From a virus, in IMG/VR virus record IMGVR_UViG_3300011114_000574, positions 1 to 33,831 of that record: a stretch of DNA of 33,831 nucleotides. One strand, 5' to 3'. The notes beneath the pieces were generated by a model. It did no database searches. It was not told the DNA's origin and saw only the letters and a program-made list of their open reading frames with translations. Shown here in pieces: positions 15,247 to 20,732 of this stretch (the first letter of the stretch is position 1; every line of letters starts with the position of its first letter). Made by a program: the position numbers and the translations under genes.

Positions 15247-15594
15247 TCATTGCAATTTTGATTTGTAGAAATTAATTATCTGCTCCATAAAACTATCATA
15301 GTAGAGCGCAAATGTTTTATAACCTTCCGGTTGCTGTTCCCATCTTCTATAAAGAACCGCCCGTAATCTTTGAGAGTTAGATTTTATTCCGTCCTCCACT
15401 TTTATTTCATCAATCATCTTTTCTTCCTCCTGAGTGAAAGCGTTTAGATTGATTCCCAACACACACTCCTTACCGTTCATTGAACCCAAGTCCATCATTT
15501 GCGAAGGTGAAAGTTCCGGAGTTGAAAATGTGATGCTCCACGATTTATCTACGCGGCTTTTAATGGAGGTTACTTGTGCTGCTATCTGTATCAT
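15247..15594 (-). CDS. Hypothetical protein of the recombination module, 115 aa
   Basis: Begins MIQIAAQVTSIKSRVDKSW and ITFSTPELSPSQMMDLGSM with beta-strand character, then a helical C-terminal half (LRAVLYRRWEQQPEGYKTF). The pattern is like small proteins that accompany phage annealing proteins, but I do not recognise a named family. The start overlaps the stop of the GIY-YIG-like gene. Confidence 0.6.
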   Translation of the reverse strand: MIQIAAQVTSIKSRVDKSWSITFSTPELSPSQMMDLGSMNGKECVLGINLNAFTQEEEKMIDEIKVEDGIKSNSQRLRAVLYRRWEQQPEGYKTFALYYDSFMEQIINFYKSKLQ

Positions 15595-16100
15595 AATGAA
15601 ACTAATTTATCTTTTGAATACCTTAATTTTTCATCTTCATAATATTTATAGTTTTTTATAAAGCCATTATGCTGTAAAACAAAGTTAACATTATCCTCTA
15701 TCCAATCTCCCCCAATACCATAAAACACATTTCTTATCTGAATTATATCTTTAAAATTTAAATTAAACCATTCGCCACCTACTCTTTTTTGATGGAAAAA
15801 TTCATGTAGCACTTGCTCAATTAAAACTGCCGGTTCATCATATCCCAATTCTAATTCAATCGAAATTAATACAGATAAATTACACCCTGACTGACTTCTT
15901 AAGTTTTGGATTCTTGAATAAATATTATCTGTAATTCCTATTTTACATAATTTAGTAACCGGATTTCCAATTAAGTAAACACATAATTTTTCAGGTAGTT
16001 TTCTAATTTCATCAGATATTGGATATTCTACTCTTTCATAATAGTAAGAATTTAAATACTTATGATTTATTGCTTTCTTATTTTTAAAAATAGTTTTCAT
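15591..16100 (-). CDS. GIY-YIG-like protein (T5orf172/MUG113 type), 169 aa
   Basis: CVYLIGNPVTKLCKIGIT, then IYSRIQNLRSQSGCNL and the C-terminal HEFFHQKRVGGEWFNL are the core motifs of the T5orf172/MUG113 group of the GIY-YIG nuclease superfamily: the VYLI...KIGI strand pair, the Arg of the R-x-L helix, and GEWF with the metal-binding Glu. A short basic N-terminus precedes. The likely role is DNA binding or cleavage in recombination or homing. The gene is embedded in the ERF operon with overlaps on both sides, so it does not look like a recent intruder. Confidence 0.8.
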   Translation of the reverse strand: MKTIFKNKKAINHKYLNSYYYERVEYPISDEIRKLPEKLCVYLIGNPVTKLCKIGITDNIYSRIQNLRSQSGCNLSVLISIELELGYDEPAVLIEQVLHEFFHQKRVGGEWFNLNFKDIIQIRNVFYGIGGDWIEDNVNFVLQHNGFIKNYKYYEDEKLRYSKDKLVSL

Positions 16101-16249
16101 ATCTGTTCGTTGGTTATAAAGTCCTTTTCATCTTCTTCCTCTTCGTCTTGAGGTTCGCAATGTTCTTTGCAAGCCGAACATATATCGGTGTCATCATATA
16201 TCCTTGCGCCGCAGCAGGATGAGTAATTGTAGCTTGGATGTATTATCAT
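16097..16249 (-). CDS. Small Cys-rich acidic protein, 50 aa
   Basis: Overlaps its neighbours at both ends with ATGA junctions. The Cys residues (SSCCGARIY, then DICSACKEHC) could form a zinc ribbon, followed by an acidic run (QDEEEEDEKDF). It resembles the 87-aa protein encoded just upstream (SCCHTPYF ... CTTCGNKC), so the two may be related. The function is unknown. Confidence 0.65.
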   Translation of the reverse strand: MIIHPSYNYSSCCGARIYDDTDICSACKEHCEPQDEEEEDEKDFITNEQI

Positions 16250-16509
16250 AATTCTAAATTGTTTTGAAAGGTTAAATCTTCTGAAAGCTCAAAGCGTTCA
16301 TTGCCTTTGAACCTGATTGTTTTCTTTGGCTCAATGTATTCCGGTAGTGGTGCAATCGGCTCCTGAATTGGATCAGCATAATAATCTATTCGCTCGTTTA
16401 CAAGTGCGCCAATATCGTGGGTAAATGGTTCACATTTATTTCCGCAGGTCGTACACACTCCATCGGCGAAGTATGGAGTGTGACAGCATGATGTTAGTTC
16501 GTTTGTCAT
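16246..16509 (-). CDS. Small zinc-ribbon protein, 87 aa
   Basis: The N-terminal TSCCHTPYFADGVCTTCGNKC gives a four-Cys ribbon (residues about 8-26), followed by a Pro/Glu-rich linker and a beta-rich end (KTIRFKGNERFELSEDL). Overlaps the ERF gene stop. Probably an accessory of the recombination module. No named family recognised. Confidence 0.68.
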   Translation of the reverse strand: MTNELTSCCHTPYFADGVCTTCGNKCEPFTHDIGALVNERIDYYADPIQEPIAPLPEYIEPKKTIRFKGNERFELSEDLTFQNNLEL

Positions 16510-17099
16510 TTCTTTATGAAGGTTAAAAGTTCATCCTGATTAATCTTGCTCACGATGTATTTTGATTTGATTTGTTCGAGTGTAACCTTACCGGCTTCTA
16601 AATTAATTTTAGCTTTCTGCCATTTTTCGGTAAGTGTTGTTTTGTCGTTTTCAAATTTATTCAACCATTCTTTTTTTGATTCGGCAACATTTACATTATG
16701 GTTTTCTTTCGGTTGCTGTGTTGCTGCATTTGCATCGTCATCTTCATCAATTGCCAAACCTAATATAGCACCGAGCGCATATCTGCGAGCGTATGTTATT
16801 GCGCTGCCAACCGCTTGCGGGTCGTTTACTTTAGCAACAGGCATTTGATAGGTTGCCTGAATATACTCTCCTGTTTCTGAGTGCATCAATACCGTTGTAA
16901 GTCCTGTTTCATCAGGGAACTGAGTGTAACACAATCCGCTTTCAGCCAACGGCATTGTGATGTGTTCAATGATTGTAGTGAGCGAAGCGTACTTACTTTT
17001 AAAGAACGGATTCACCGAATCCTTCTTTATGCTTCCTACTTTGATTTGAAAGGTTGTTAGTGCCTTTGCAAGATTTGAAATTGAGTCTGATTTTATCAT
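16506..17099 (-). CDS. ERF-family single-strand annealing recombinase, 197 aa
   Basis: LAKALTTFQIKVGSIKKDSVNPFFKSKY, which spans residues 10-37, then SLTTIIEHITMPLAESGLCY, TTVLMHSETGEYI and GSAITYARRYALGAILGLA are the ERF signature blocks. The C-terminus is an acidic linker (DEDDDANAA) and a helical tail. It anneals homologous single strands and could mediate exchange between the repeats described in this genome. It lies near the start of the early operon. Confidence 0.93.
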   Translation of the reverse strand: MIKSDSISNLAKALTTFQIKVGSIKKDSVNPFFKSKYASLTTIIEHITMPLAESGLCYTQFPDETGLTTVLMHSETGEYIQATYQMPVAKVNDPQAVGSAITYARRYALGAILGLAIDEDDDANAATQQPKENHNVNVAESKKEWLNKFENDKTTLTEKWQKAKINLEAGKVTLEQIKSKYIVSKINQDELLTFIKK

Positions 17100-17111
17100 T
17101 TTAGTTTGTTT

Positions 17112-17300
17112 TTATGATTTTAAATAATTATCTCTTAAGGTGTTCATGTCTCTTGTTACCTTCCATAATTGAACACGAATAGAACTGATTAATATTTCTT
17201 TGCGCGATTCATCTTTACAGGTTTCAATCCATTGCAATAACTCTTTAGTGTTTGCATCCACTATTTTGTCCATTTCTATTGAGTGTTGTTCGCTTGTCAT
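17112..17300 (-). CDS. Hypothetical helical protein, 62 aa
   Basis: The start is the ATG at 17300, one base after the stop of the 34-aa gene. An upstream TTG is less likely. It begins MTSEQHSIEMDKIVDANTK and is helical throughout (RKEILISSIRVQLWKVTRDM). No motif recognised. It comes directly before the ERF gene. Confidence 0.58.
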   Translation of the reverse strand: MTSEQHSIEMDKIVDANTKELLQWIETCKDESRKEILISSIRVQLWKVTRDMNTLRDNYLKS

Positions 17301-17301
17301 G

Positions 17302-17406
17302 TTATGAGTTGTTTGCAAGGGTGACGATTATTAAGAAGATAAAGAATAGGATTGTAGAACCGATGGCTACTGCGCATTGTTCTTTTGTTTGTTGTTGGTT
17401 TTTCAT
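17302..17406 (-). CDS. Small membrane protein, 34 aa, first gene of the early operon
   Basis: ATG at 17406, 26 nt downstream of a strong promoter element. A polar start (MKNQQQTKEQCAVAIG) is followed by one hydrophobic helix (STILFFIFLIIVTLA). Very short, but its place between promoter and operon supports it. Confidence 0.5.
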   Translation of the reverse strand: MKNQQQTKEQCAVAIGSTILFFIFLIIVTLANNS

Positions 17407-17431
17407 TGTGTTTTTGTTTAATTGTGTAGTG

Positions 17432-17462
17432 CAAATATAGTTAATAAATTGATAGTTGCAAA
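17432..17462 (-). promoter_or_regulatory. Early promoter, minus strand
   Basis: TTTG (plus 17459-17462), exactly 19 nt, TATATTTG (plus 17432-17439): full match to the Bacteroidota consensus. Likely drives the ERF/replication operon. It shares a 157-bp intergenic region (17407-17563) with a plus-strand promoter. Confidence 0.8.
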
Positions 17463-17519
17463 TATTTGCATAAATTATTTCAGTATATTTTTACACATTA
17501 TTTTGTTTATAACTTGTAT

Positions 17520-17547
17520 TTTGTTTCGCAATTTATTACTACATTTG
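17520..17547 (+). promoter_or_regulatory. Divergent promoter, plus strand
   Basis: TTTG at 17520-17523, 16 nt, then TACATTTG at 17540-17547, 16 nt before the ATG at 17564. It faces away from the early promoter, so the two may share control. Confidence 0.65.
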
Positions 17548-17563
17548 CCGAAAATAAATTCAG

Positions 17564-17755
17564 ATGTCAATAGTAATTATTCAAGTGCCGGAAAAGATTT
17601 TAACCTACTGCAAAACGAAATGTGCGAAGGGTGACAAATCAAATCTTATCAAAATCGGAGTAAGGGGAAATGATGTTTCTCTGTTCTTTAATGCGGGGCA
17701 AGGGCGCAAAGAAATTATTGAAAAGATTCACACATACTTTAAATCTAAACAATGA
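17564..17755 (+). CDS. Hypothetical protein, 63 aa, plus strand
   Basis: MSIVIIQVPEKILTYCKTKC, then NLIKIGVRGNDVSLFFNAGQ and a helical end (KEIIEKIHTYFKSKQ): two strands and a helix. The gene has its own promoter and is the first plus-strand gene next to the divergent early promoter, a place where regulators are common, but I see no HTH. Its TGA overlaps the next ATG. Confidence 0.62.
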   Translation: MSIVIIQVPEKILTYCKTKCAKGDKSNLIKIGVRGNDVSLFFNAGQGRKEIIEKIHTYFKSKQ

Positions 17756-17829
17756 AAACCCTTTTCCTCCAACAGATTGAGAATGAAATTTCGGCTATCT
17801 TTAATCGCAATGAAAAAAAAGAAATGTGA
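17752..17829 (+). CDS. 25-aa ORF carrying the C-terminus of the 116-aa protein
   Basis: The ATG overlaps the TGA of the 63-aa gene. After seven codons (MKTLFLQ) the last 18 codons encode QIENEISAIFNRNEKKEM, identical to the end of the protein encoded at 7965-8315. It arises where inverted repeat L2 begins. It is either a remnant of a truncated gene copy or a short coupled gene. The frame is kept. Confidence 0.45.
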   Translation: MKTLFLQQIENEISAIFNRNEKKEM

Positions 17830-17850
17830 ATATAACGCATCGGAGATTAA
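17771..17850 (+). repeat. Inverted repeat L2, 80 bp, pairs with 7944-8023
   Basis: 79 of 80 bases match the reverse complement of 7944-8023. It ends within the first stem of hairpin F, where the two loci diverge. Confidence 0.92.
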
Positions 17851-17915
17851 CGCTGCCTTGCGAAGCGTTGGCTCTTGTGCGAGGGGCAAGGTTGCGTTTA
17901 ATCTTCCTGTTATGC
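17830..17915 (+). repeat. attC-like hairpin F, 86 bp
   Basis: Plus strand: ATATAAC - GCATCGGA - GATTAACGCTGCCTTGC ... GCAAGGTTGCGTTTAATC - TTCCT - GTTATGC. The first boxes are identical to hairpin B, but the inner stem and loop differ, with the arms changed together so that pairing is kept. One extra base on the 3' arm, as in B and C. It starts directly after a TGA. Confidence 0.75.
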
Positions 17916-18057
17916 TGTCGTTTTTTTTCTTCTTTTTTTTGTGCGTGGGCTGTATTTCTCCCTTTTCAACTAAAAATAATCTCTTTGAATATCAAGCAGT
18001 TATGAACTATTTGAAAAATAAATGCAAAAGTATAGCGTATATCTCAAATACTCGGTG

Positions 18058-18065
18058 TATATTTG
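18058..18065 (+). promoter_or_regulatory. -7 promoter element of cassette Y, near-leaderless
   Basis: TATATTTG ends four bases before the ATG at 18070. No good TTTG lies upstream. An imperfect dyad (GCAAAAGTATAGCG at about 18024-18037 and its partner ending in TTTGC at 18066) overlaps the element and could be an operator. Confidence 0.5.
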
Positions 18066-18069
18066 CTGC

Positions 18070-18279
18070 ATGAAAAAGATACAAGAAATAAAACGGTTAT
18101 TAAAGTTAAGCGAAATAGCTCAATCAAAAGTTCAGTTTAATTGGAACGGAACAAAGGTTACTAATCCAATGCAACAGGCAGCAGCAAACAGATTGTATTC
18201 ACGAGCATATAAAGTATGCGCGGGCGAATATGACATTGCGACACTACATAGAGATGTAATAAAAGAAATGTCAAAATGA
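18070..18279 (+). CDS. Hypothetical protein, 69 aa, cassette Y
   Basis: The start ATG 18070 is preferred over an upstream ATG at 18022 because the promoter element lies between them. Helical and basic: MKKIQEIKRLLKLSEIAQSK, then NPMQQAAANRLYSRAY and ATLHRDVIKEMSK. No known motif. The TGA overlaps the start of the ribbon-helix-helix-like gene. The two form a unit between hairpins F and G. Confidence 0.62.
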   Translation: MKKIQEIKRLLKLSEIAQSKVQFNWNGTKVTNPMQQAAANRLYSRAYKVCAGEYDIATLHRDVIKEMSK

Positions 18280-18521
18280 AAACACTGCTGGAAATAATTG
18301 ATACAACTAACGAACTAAATATTTTGAACATGGACAGAAAACCGAAGAACATTCATCTGACTGATGGAGCAATAAAATTTCTTTCAATCAAAGCTATTGA
18401 AAATGGCACGAACTTTAAGAATTATGTTGAAGGGTTATTAGAAGCGATGTCGCAAACCCAATCGCTGCCTAAAGCAGCGAACAGAGGGGAGAAAAAAAAG
18501 AAGAAAAAAAATGCGGCATAA
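18276..18521 (+). CDS. Ribbon-helix-helix-like protein with Lys-rich tail, 81 aa, cassette Y
   Basis: The part MDRKPKNIHLTDGAIKFLSI and KNYVEGLLEAM fits a ribbon-helix-helix DNA-binding domain (strand KNIHLT, helix, helix). A basic tail follows (GEKKKKKKNAA). As with the 59-aa protein of cassette X, the stop TAA lies in the GCATAAC box of the following hairpin (G). The parallel layout suggests a related cassette with a different sequence. Confidence 0.7.
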   Translation: MKTLLEIIDTTNELNILNMDRKPKNIHLTDGAIKFLSIKAIENGTNFKNYVEGLLEAMSQTQSLPKAANRGEKKKKKKNAA

Positions 18522-18569
18522 CACAGAGATTAACGAAGTGTATTCATTTCGTTTAATCCAATGTTATAA
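18516..18569 (+). repeat. attC-like hairpin G, 54 bp
   Basis: Plus strand: GCATAAC - ACAGA - GATTAACGAA, loop, TTCGTTTAATC - CAAT - GTTATAA. Inner stem of 10 bp with one extra base on the 3' arm. Inverted near-copy of hairpin A with three loop and arm differences. Confidence 0.72.
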
Positions 18570-18610
18570 ATTAAATTCACAGCATGAAATCCAAAGCACC
18601 GATTGAATCT
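18516..18610 (+). repeat. Inverted repeat R2, 95 bp, pairs with 6898-6992
   Basis: Contains hairpin G and the first nine codons of a VRR-NUC copy. It matches the reverse complement of 6898-6992 with about three differences. Confidence 0.9.
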
Positions 18611-18679
18611 TATCTAAGGATGAATTACAAGAAAATAAAAAAGCCGGATGTCTCACGACAACCGGCTGACCTAACCTAA
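18584..18679 (+). pseudogene. Truncated VRR-NUC gene start
   Basis: The first nine codons (MKSKAPIES) equal the VRR-NUC gene at 6924, then the sequence diverges and stops after 31 codons inside the terminator. It is a recombination remnant, not a working nuclease. Confidence 0.8.
18642..18667 (-). terminator. Rho-independent terminator behind the endolysin gene
   Basis: Minus strand: AGCCGG, T, TGTC, loop GTGA, GACA, T, CCGGCT, then TTTTTTATTTT. Strong stem with a T-run. It also meets the plus-strand cassette Y transcript, with a weaker tail in that direction. Confidence 0.88.
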
Positions 18680-18698
18680 AACTTTTAATGCTGTAATG

Positions 18699-19148
18699 TT
18701 AATTCAAATCCTTTATATTAGGGATTATCTTTTCAACCATCGCACGAACCATTCGCCAATTCTTATACTCCCAATGTGGGTAGTCAATTATCGTGTGAAA
18801 GTTACCGCCCCAAGCAATTTTATTAAATACCGTTGTAGCGTGTTCCCTGCATAAATCTTTATAAGCAATGTTATTCCAATCAATAAGTGTGTTGTGTTCA
18901 TTCATGATCCAACAATCAACGGCGCAATTAAAATTGTGAGGACTTTGTCCTGCTTTCGCATTGGTCACAATCTTGCCGTCCGTTGTCCTCCCCTGATTAT
19001 ATAGCCTCGTTTGCTCATCCAAATTGCGATAGCCGAAAACAATAATCAAATCACGATTCAAGCGACTCATTACTTTGTCCGCTAATTGTTCAATGCACGA
19101 AACTACCCTTATATCAATTCCCTCTAATCGCTCAGAGTGTATAATCAT
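18699..19148 (-). CDS. M15-family peptidoglycan peptidase (endolysin), 149 aa
   Basis: A VanY/M15C-like domain: IIVFGYRNLDEQTRLYNQGR, then SPHNFNCAVD (zinc ligands H71 and D78), and DYPHWE (E127 catalytic region, H125 ligand). It cleaves peptide links in peptidoglycan (L-alanyl-D-glutamate type or related). No signal peptide, so release needs a holin-like partner, probably one of the small membrane proteins encoded just upstream. Last gene of the late region, ahead of a strong terminator. Confidence 0.9.
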   Translation of the reverse strand: MIIHSERLEGIDIRVVSCIEQLADKVMSRLNRDLIIVFGYRNLDEQTRLYNQGRTTDGKIVTNAKAGQSPHNFNCAVDCWIMNEHNTLIDWNNIAYKDLCREHATTVFNKIAWGGNFHTIIDYPHWEYKNWRMVRAMVEKIIPNIKDLN

Positions 19149-19303
19149 TTAGGCTTACTTCCTATCTTGATTCCAAAGGTGGCGAGTCCTGCACTCATCA
19201 GTGCGAGCCCTTCATTTTTATTCCCTGATAGCATCATTATTCCACCAACTAAGGTCATAGCGATTCCGCTTGCGTGTTCTTTTAAAAATGTTTTGAATTT
19301 CAT
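19145..19303 (-). CDS. Holin-like small membrane protein, 52 aa
   Basis: Two hydrophobic segments, residues about 12-26 (GIAMTLVGGIMML) and 33-46 (LALMSAGLATFGI), around a short polar turn, with a Lys-rich tail (KIGSKPK). The stop overlaps the endolysin ATG. Size, topology and place fit a class II holin. No family motif exists to prove it. Confidence 0.6.
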   Translation of the reverse strand: MKFKTFLKEHASGIAMTLVGGIMMLSGNKNEGLALMSAGLATFGIKIGSKPK

Positions 19304-19304
19304 A

Positions 19305-19409
19305 TTATTTATTTTTGTTTTTATTTTTTATGCACAAATAAATCTCTTGACCCATTCCTATTAAACAAAATAGAATGCAACCGAATAAAATTATTATAAG
19401 TGCGACCAT
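19305..19409 (-). CDS. Small membrane protein, 34 aa
   Basis: One hydrophobic helix (VALIIILFGCILFCLIGMG) and a polar Lys/Asn tail. It overlaps the end of the 91-aa gene by 16 nt and ends one base before the holin-like gene. LFGC looks faintly like a lipobox, so a small lipoprotein (spanin type) is possible. Confidence 0.5.
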   Translation of the reverse strand: MVALIIILFGCILFCLIGMGQEIYLCIKNKNKNK

Positions 19410-19669
19410 TCTTTTTTGTACTGTTTATAAATCCAATTCTCAACTATTTTTTTATCTTCAGGTGCATCACCAATCCACCTAATATAATATTTGTCGTACC
19501 CTTCAAAACTTTCGGGTTCTGCGATTTCACCCTGAAAGAAATTTTTATTATCATCAAAAACAAATGCAGTCCACCCGTTTGTCATTGTGAAGAATTGCAC
19601 ATGATTGTCCAGTTCAGGAATATAAATATCGAATAAACTTCTAAGCCATTCTACAAATCGCTTAATCAT
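19394..19669 (-). CDS. Hypothetical protein, 91 aa
   Basis: Starts with an amphipathic helix (MIKRFVEWLRSLFDIYIPEL) and then a beta-rich acidic part (VQFFTMTNGWTAFVFDDN) with WIGDAPEDKKIVENW. Part of the lysis-side cluster, overlapping its neighbours. The function is not recognised. Confidence 0.6.
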   Translation of the reverse strand: MIKRFVEWLRSLFDIYIPELDNHVQFFTMTNGWTAFVFDDNKNFFQGEIAEPESFEGYDKYYIRWIGDAPEDKKIVENWIYKQYKKEWSHL

Positions 19670-19962
19670 TTTTTAATCAGTTCGTATGTTTTATAAAAAT
19701 CCTTTATGCCTTCATCATAACTATCAATTTTTTGGGTGATATAATCAAGTTTTTTATTCACCTCTATATATTGAATGTTGTTTATTTTTTGGATTGTTTC
19801 TAATTGCGCCAACAACTTTTGAATCAACTCTTCGTGTTGGTTTAATCGGTGTTCATGTTCGTCAATTACTTTGTCGTTTTTATTGATTGAGCGCACAATA
19901 AAGAATCCAATTATTGAAATCATTAAAGTCCCTATGGTATAAACAAAGTGTTCAAGTGTCAT
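19666..19962 (-). CDS. Membrane-anchored coiled-coil protein, 98 aa (lysis cluster)
   Basis: An N-terminal membrane helix (residues about 7-24, IGTLMISIIGFFIVR) is followed by a long charged coiled coil (KVIDEHEHRLNQHEELIQKL). This resembles phage haemolysin XhlA-like or inner-membrane spanin proteins. It starts one base after the esterase gene stop. Probably helps membrane disruption at lysis. Confidence 0.6.
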   Translation of the reverse strand: MTLEHFVYTIGTLMISIIGFFIVRSINKNDKVIDEHEHRLNQHEELIQKLLAQLETIQKINNIQYIEVNKKLDYITQKIDSYDEGIKDFYKTYELIKK

Positions 19963-20718
19963 TTAAAAAAAGTTAATTGCAAAGTTAAAAGAAGTTTCCA
20001 CCGCTTCATTATATCCTCCATCTTTCGGCACCAAACCATGCCGCCTGCCTTGCCACACTAACCATTCACTCTTTACTCCCAATAGTATTAATTCAGTATT
20101 GATACTATGCGAACCGCAACAACTTACCCCGAATGCTTTACCGCAATCAATAGGGACTGTTGCATCAATGTCGGTCGATACATTGTAAACAGGTATATTG
20201 TTATTATACAGGTAAGTTAAATTAAGCACACCGCCCCATCCGTTTAATACTCCTGCGACTTTTTGTTTATGCTGATATGCAACTCCTAAAGCACAAAATC
20301 CACCTGCTGATGTACCGGCTAAATAAATTCTATTCGTGTCAATGTGATATTCGTTTGCGTGTGTCTTAATCCACTTTACTGCTTTCACACAATCATCTAT
20401 TCCTTTGTTCGCTGCGCTTAAAGTTGGATATATAAAGGAAGTTGAATAACCCACCCTGCAACTCACATAACCACTATCAACTGCTATTGCGCTCCATGTA
20501 TTACAGATGCTCCAATTCTGAGAAACAAAACCGCCGCCGGGAAAGAAAACAAAGCAAGGTTTTAATTCAGTTGTTGAACCGTCAATTCTGATTCTATTTA
20601 CTCCATCATATTTTCGTGTAATTGTCTGAGCTGAACAATCAGAAATTATCATCCAACTAAAAATGATTGCTATAAATACAGCCACACAAAACCAAAGCCA
20701 ATCTTCTTTTGTTTTCAT
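19963..20718 (-). CDS. Secreted or membrane-anchored alpha/beta-hydrolase (esterase), 251 aa
   Basis: An N-terminal hydrophobic segment (residues 8-28) reads as signal peptide or anchor. The catalytic domain has FFPGGGF (oxyanion loop, about 58-64), the nucleophile elbow GTSAGG (S137), an Asp in STDIDATVP (D183 or D185) and a His in GRRHGL (H227): a full hormone-sensitive-lipase/acetyl-esterase type triad. Several Cys pairs may form disulfides. A signal sequence is unusual for a virion enzyme. It may be exported to deacetylate or cleave surface glycans or lipids, or help lysis. It lies between the fibre and lysis genes. Confidence 0.82.
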   Translation of the reverse strand: MKTKEDWLWFCVAVFIAIIFSWMIISDCSAQTITRKYDGVNRIRIDGSTTELKPCFVFFPGGGFVSQNWSICNTWSAIAVDSGYVSCRVGYSTSFIYPTLSAANKGIDDCVKAVKWIKTHANEYHIDTNRIYLAGTSAGGFCALGVAYQHKQKVAGVLNGWGGVLNLTYLYNNNIPVYNVSTDIDATVPIDCGKAFGVSCCGSHSINTELILLGVKSEWLVWQGRRHGLVPKDGGYNEAVETSFNFAINFF

Positions 20719-20732
20719 AAATTTTTATCGGT

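Noticed and set aside
17777-18073. A 98-codon plus-strand frame over hairpin F
   Set aside because: It overlaps the repeat in a different frame from the copied gene tail and is mostly hairpin and T-runs.
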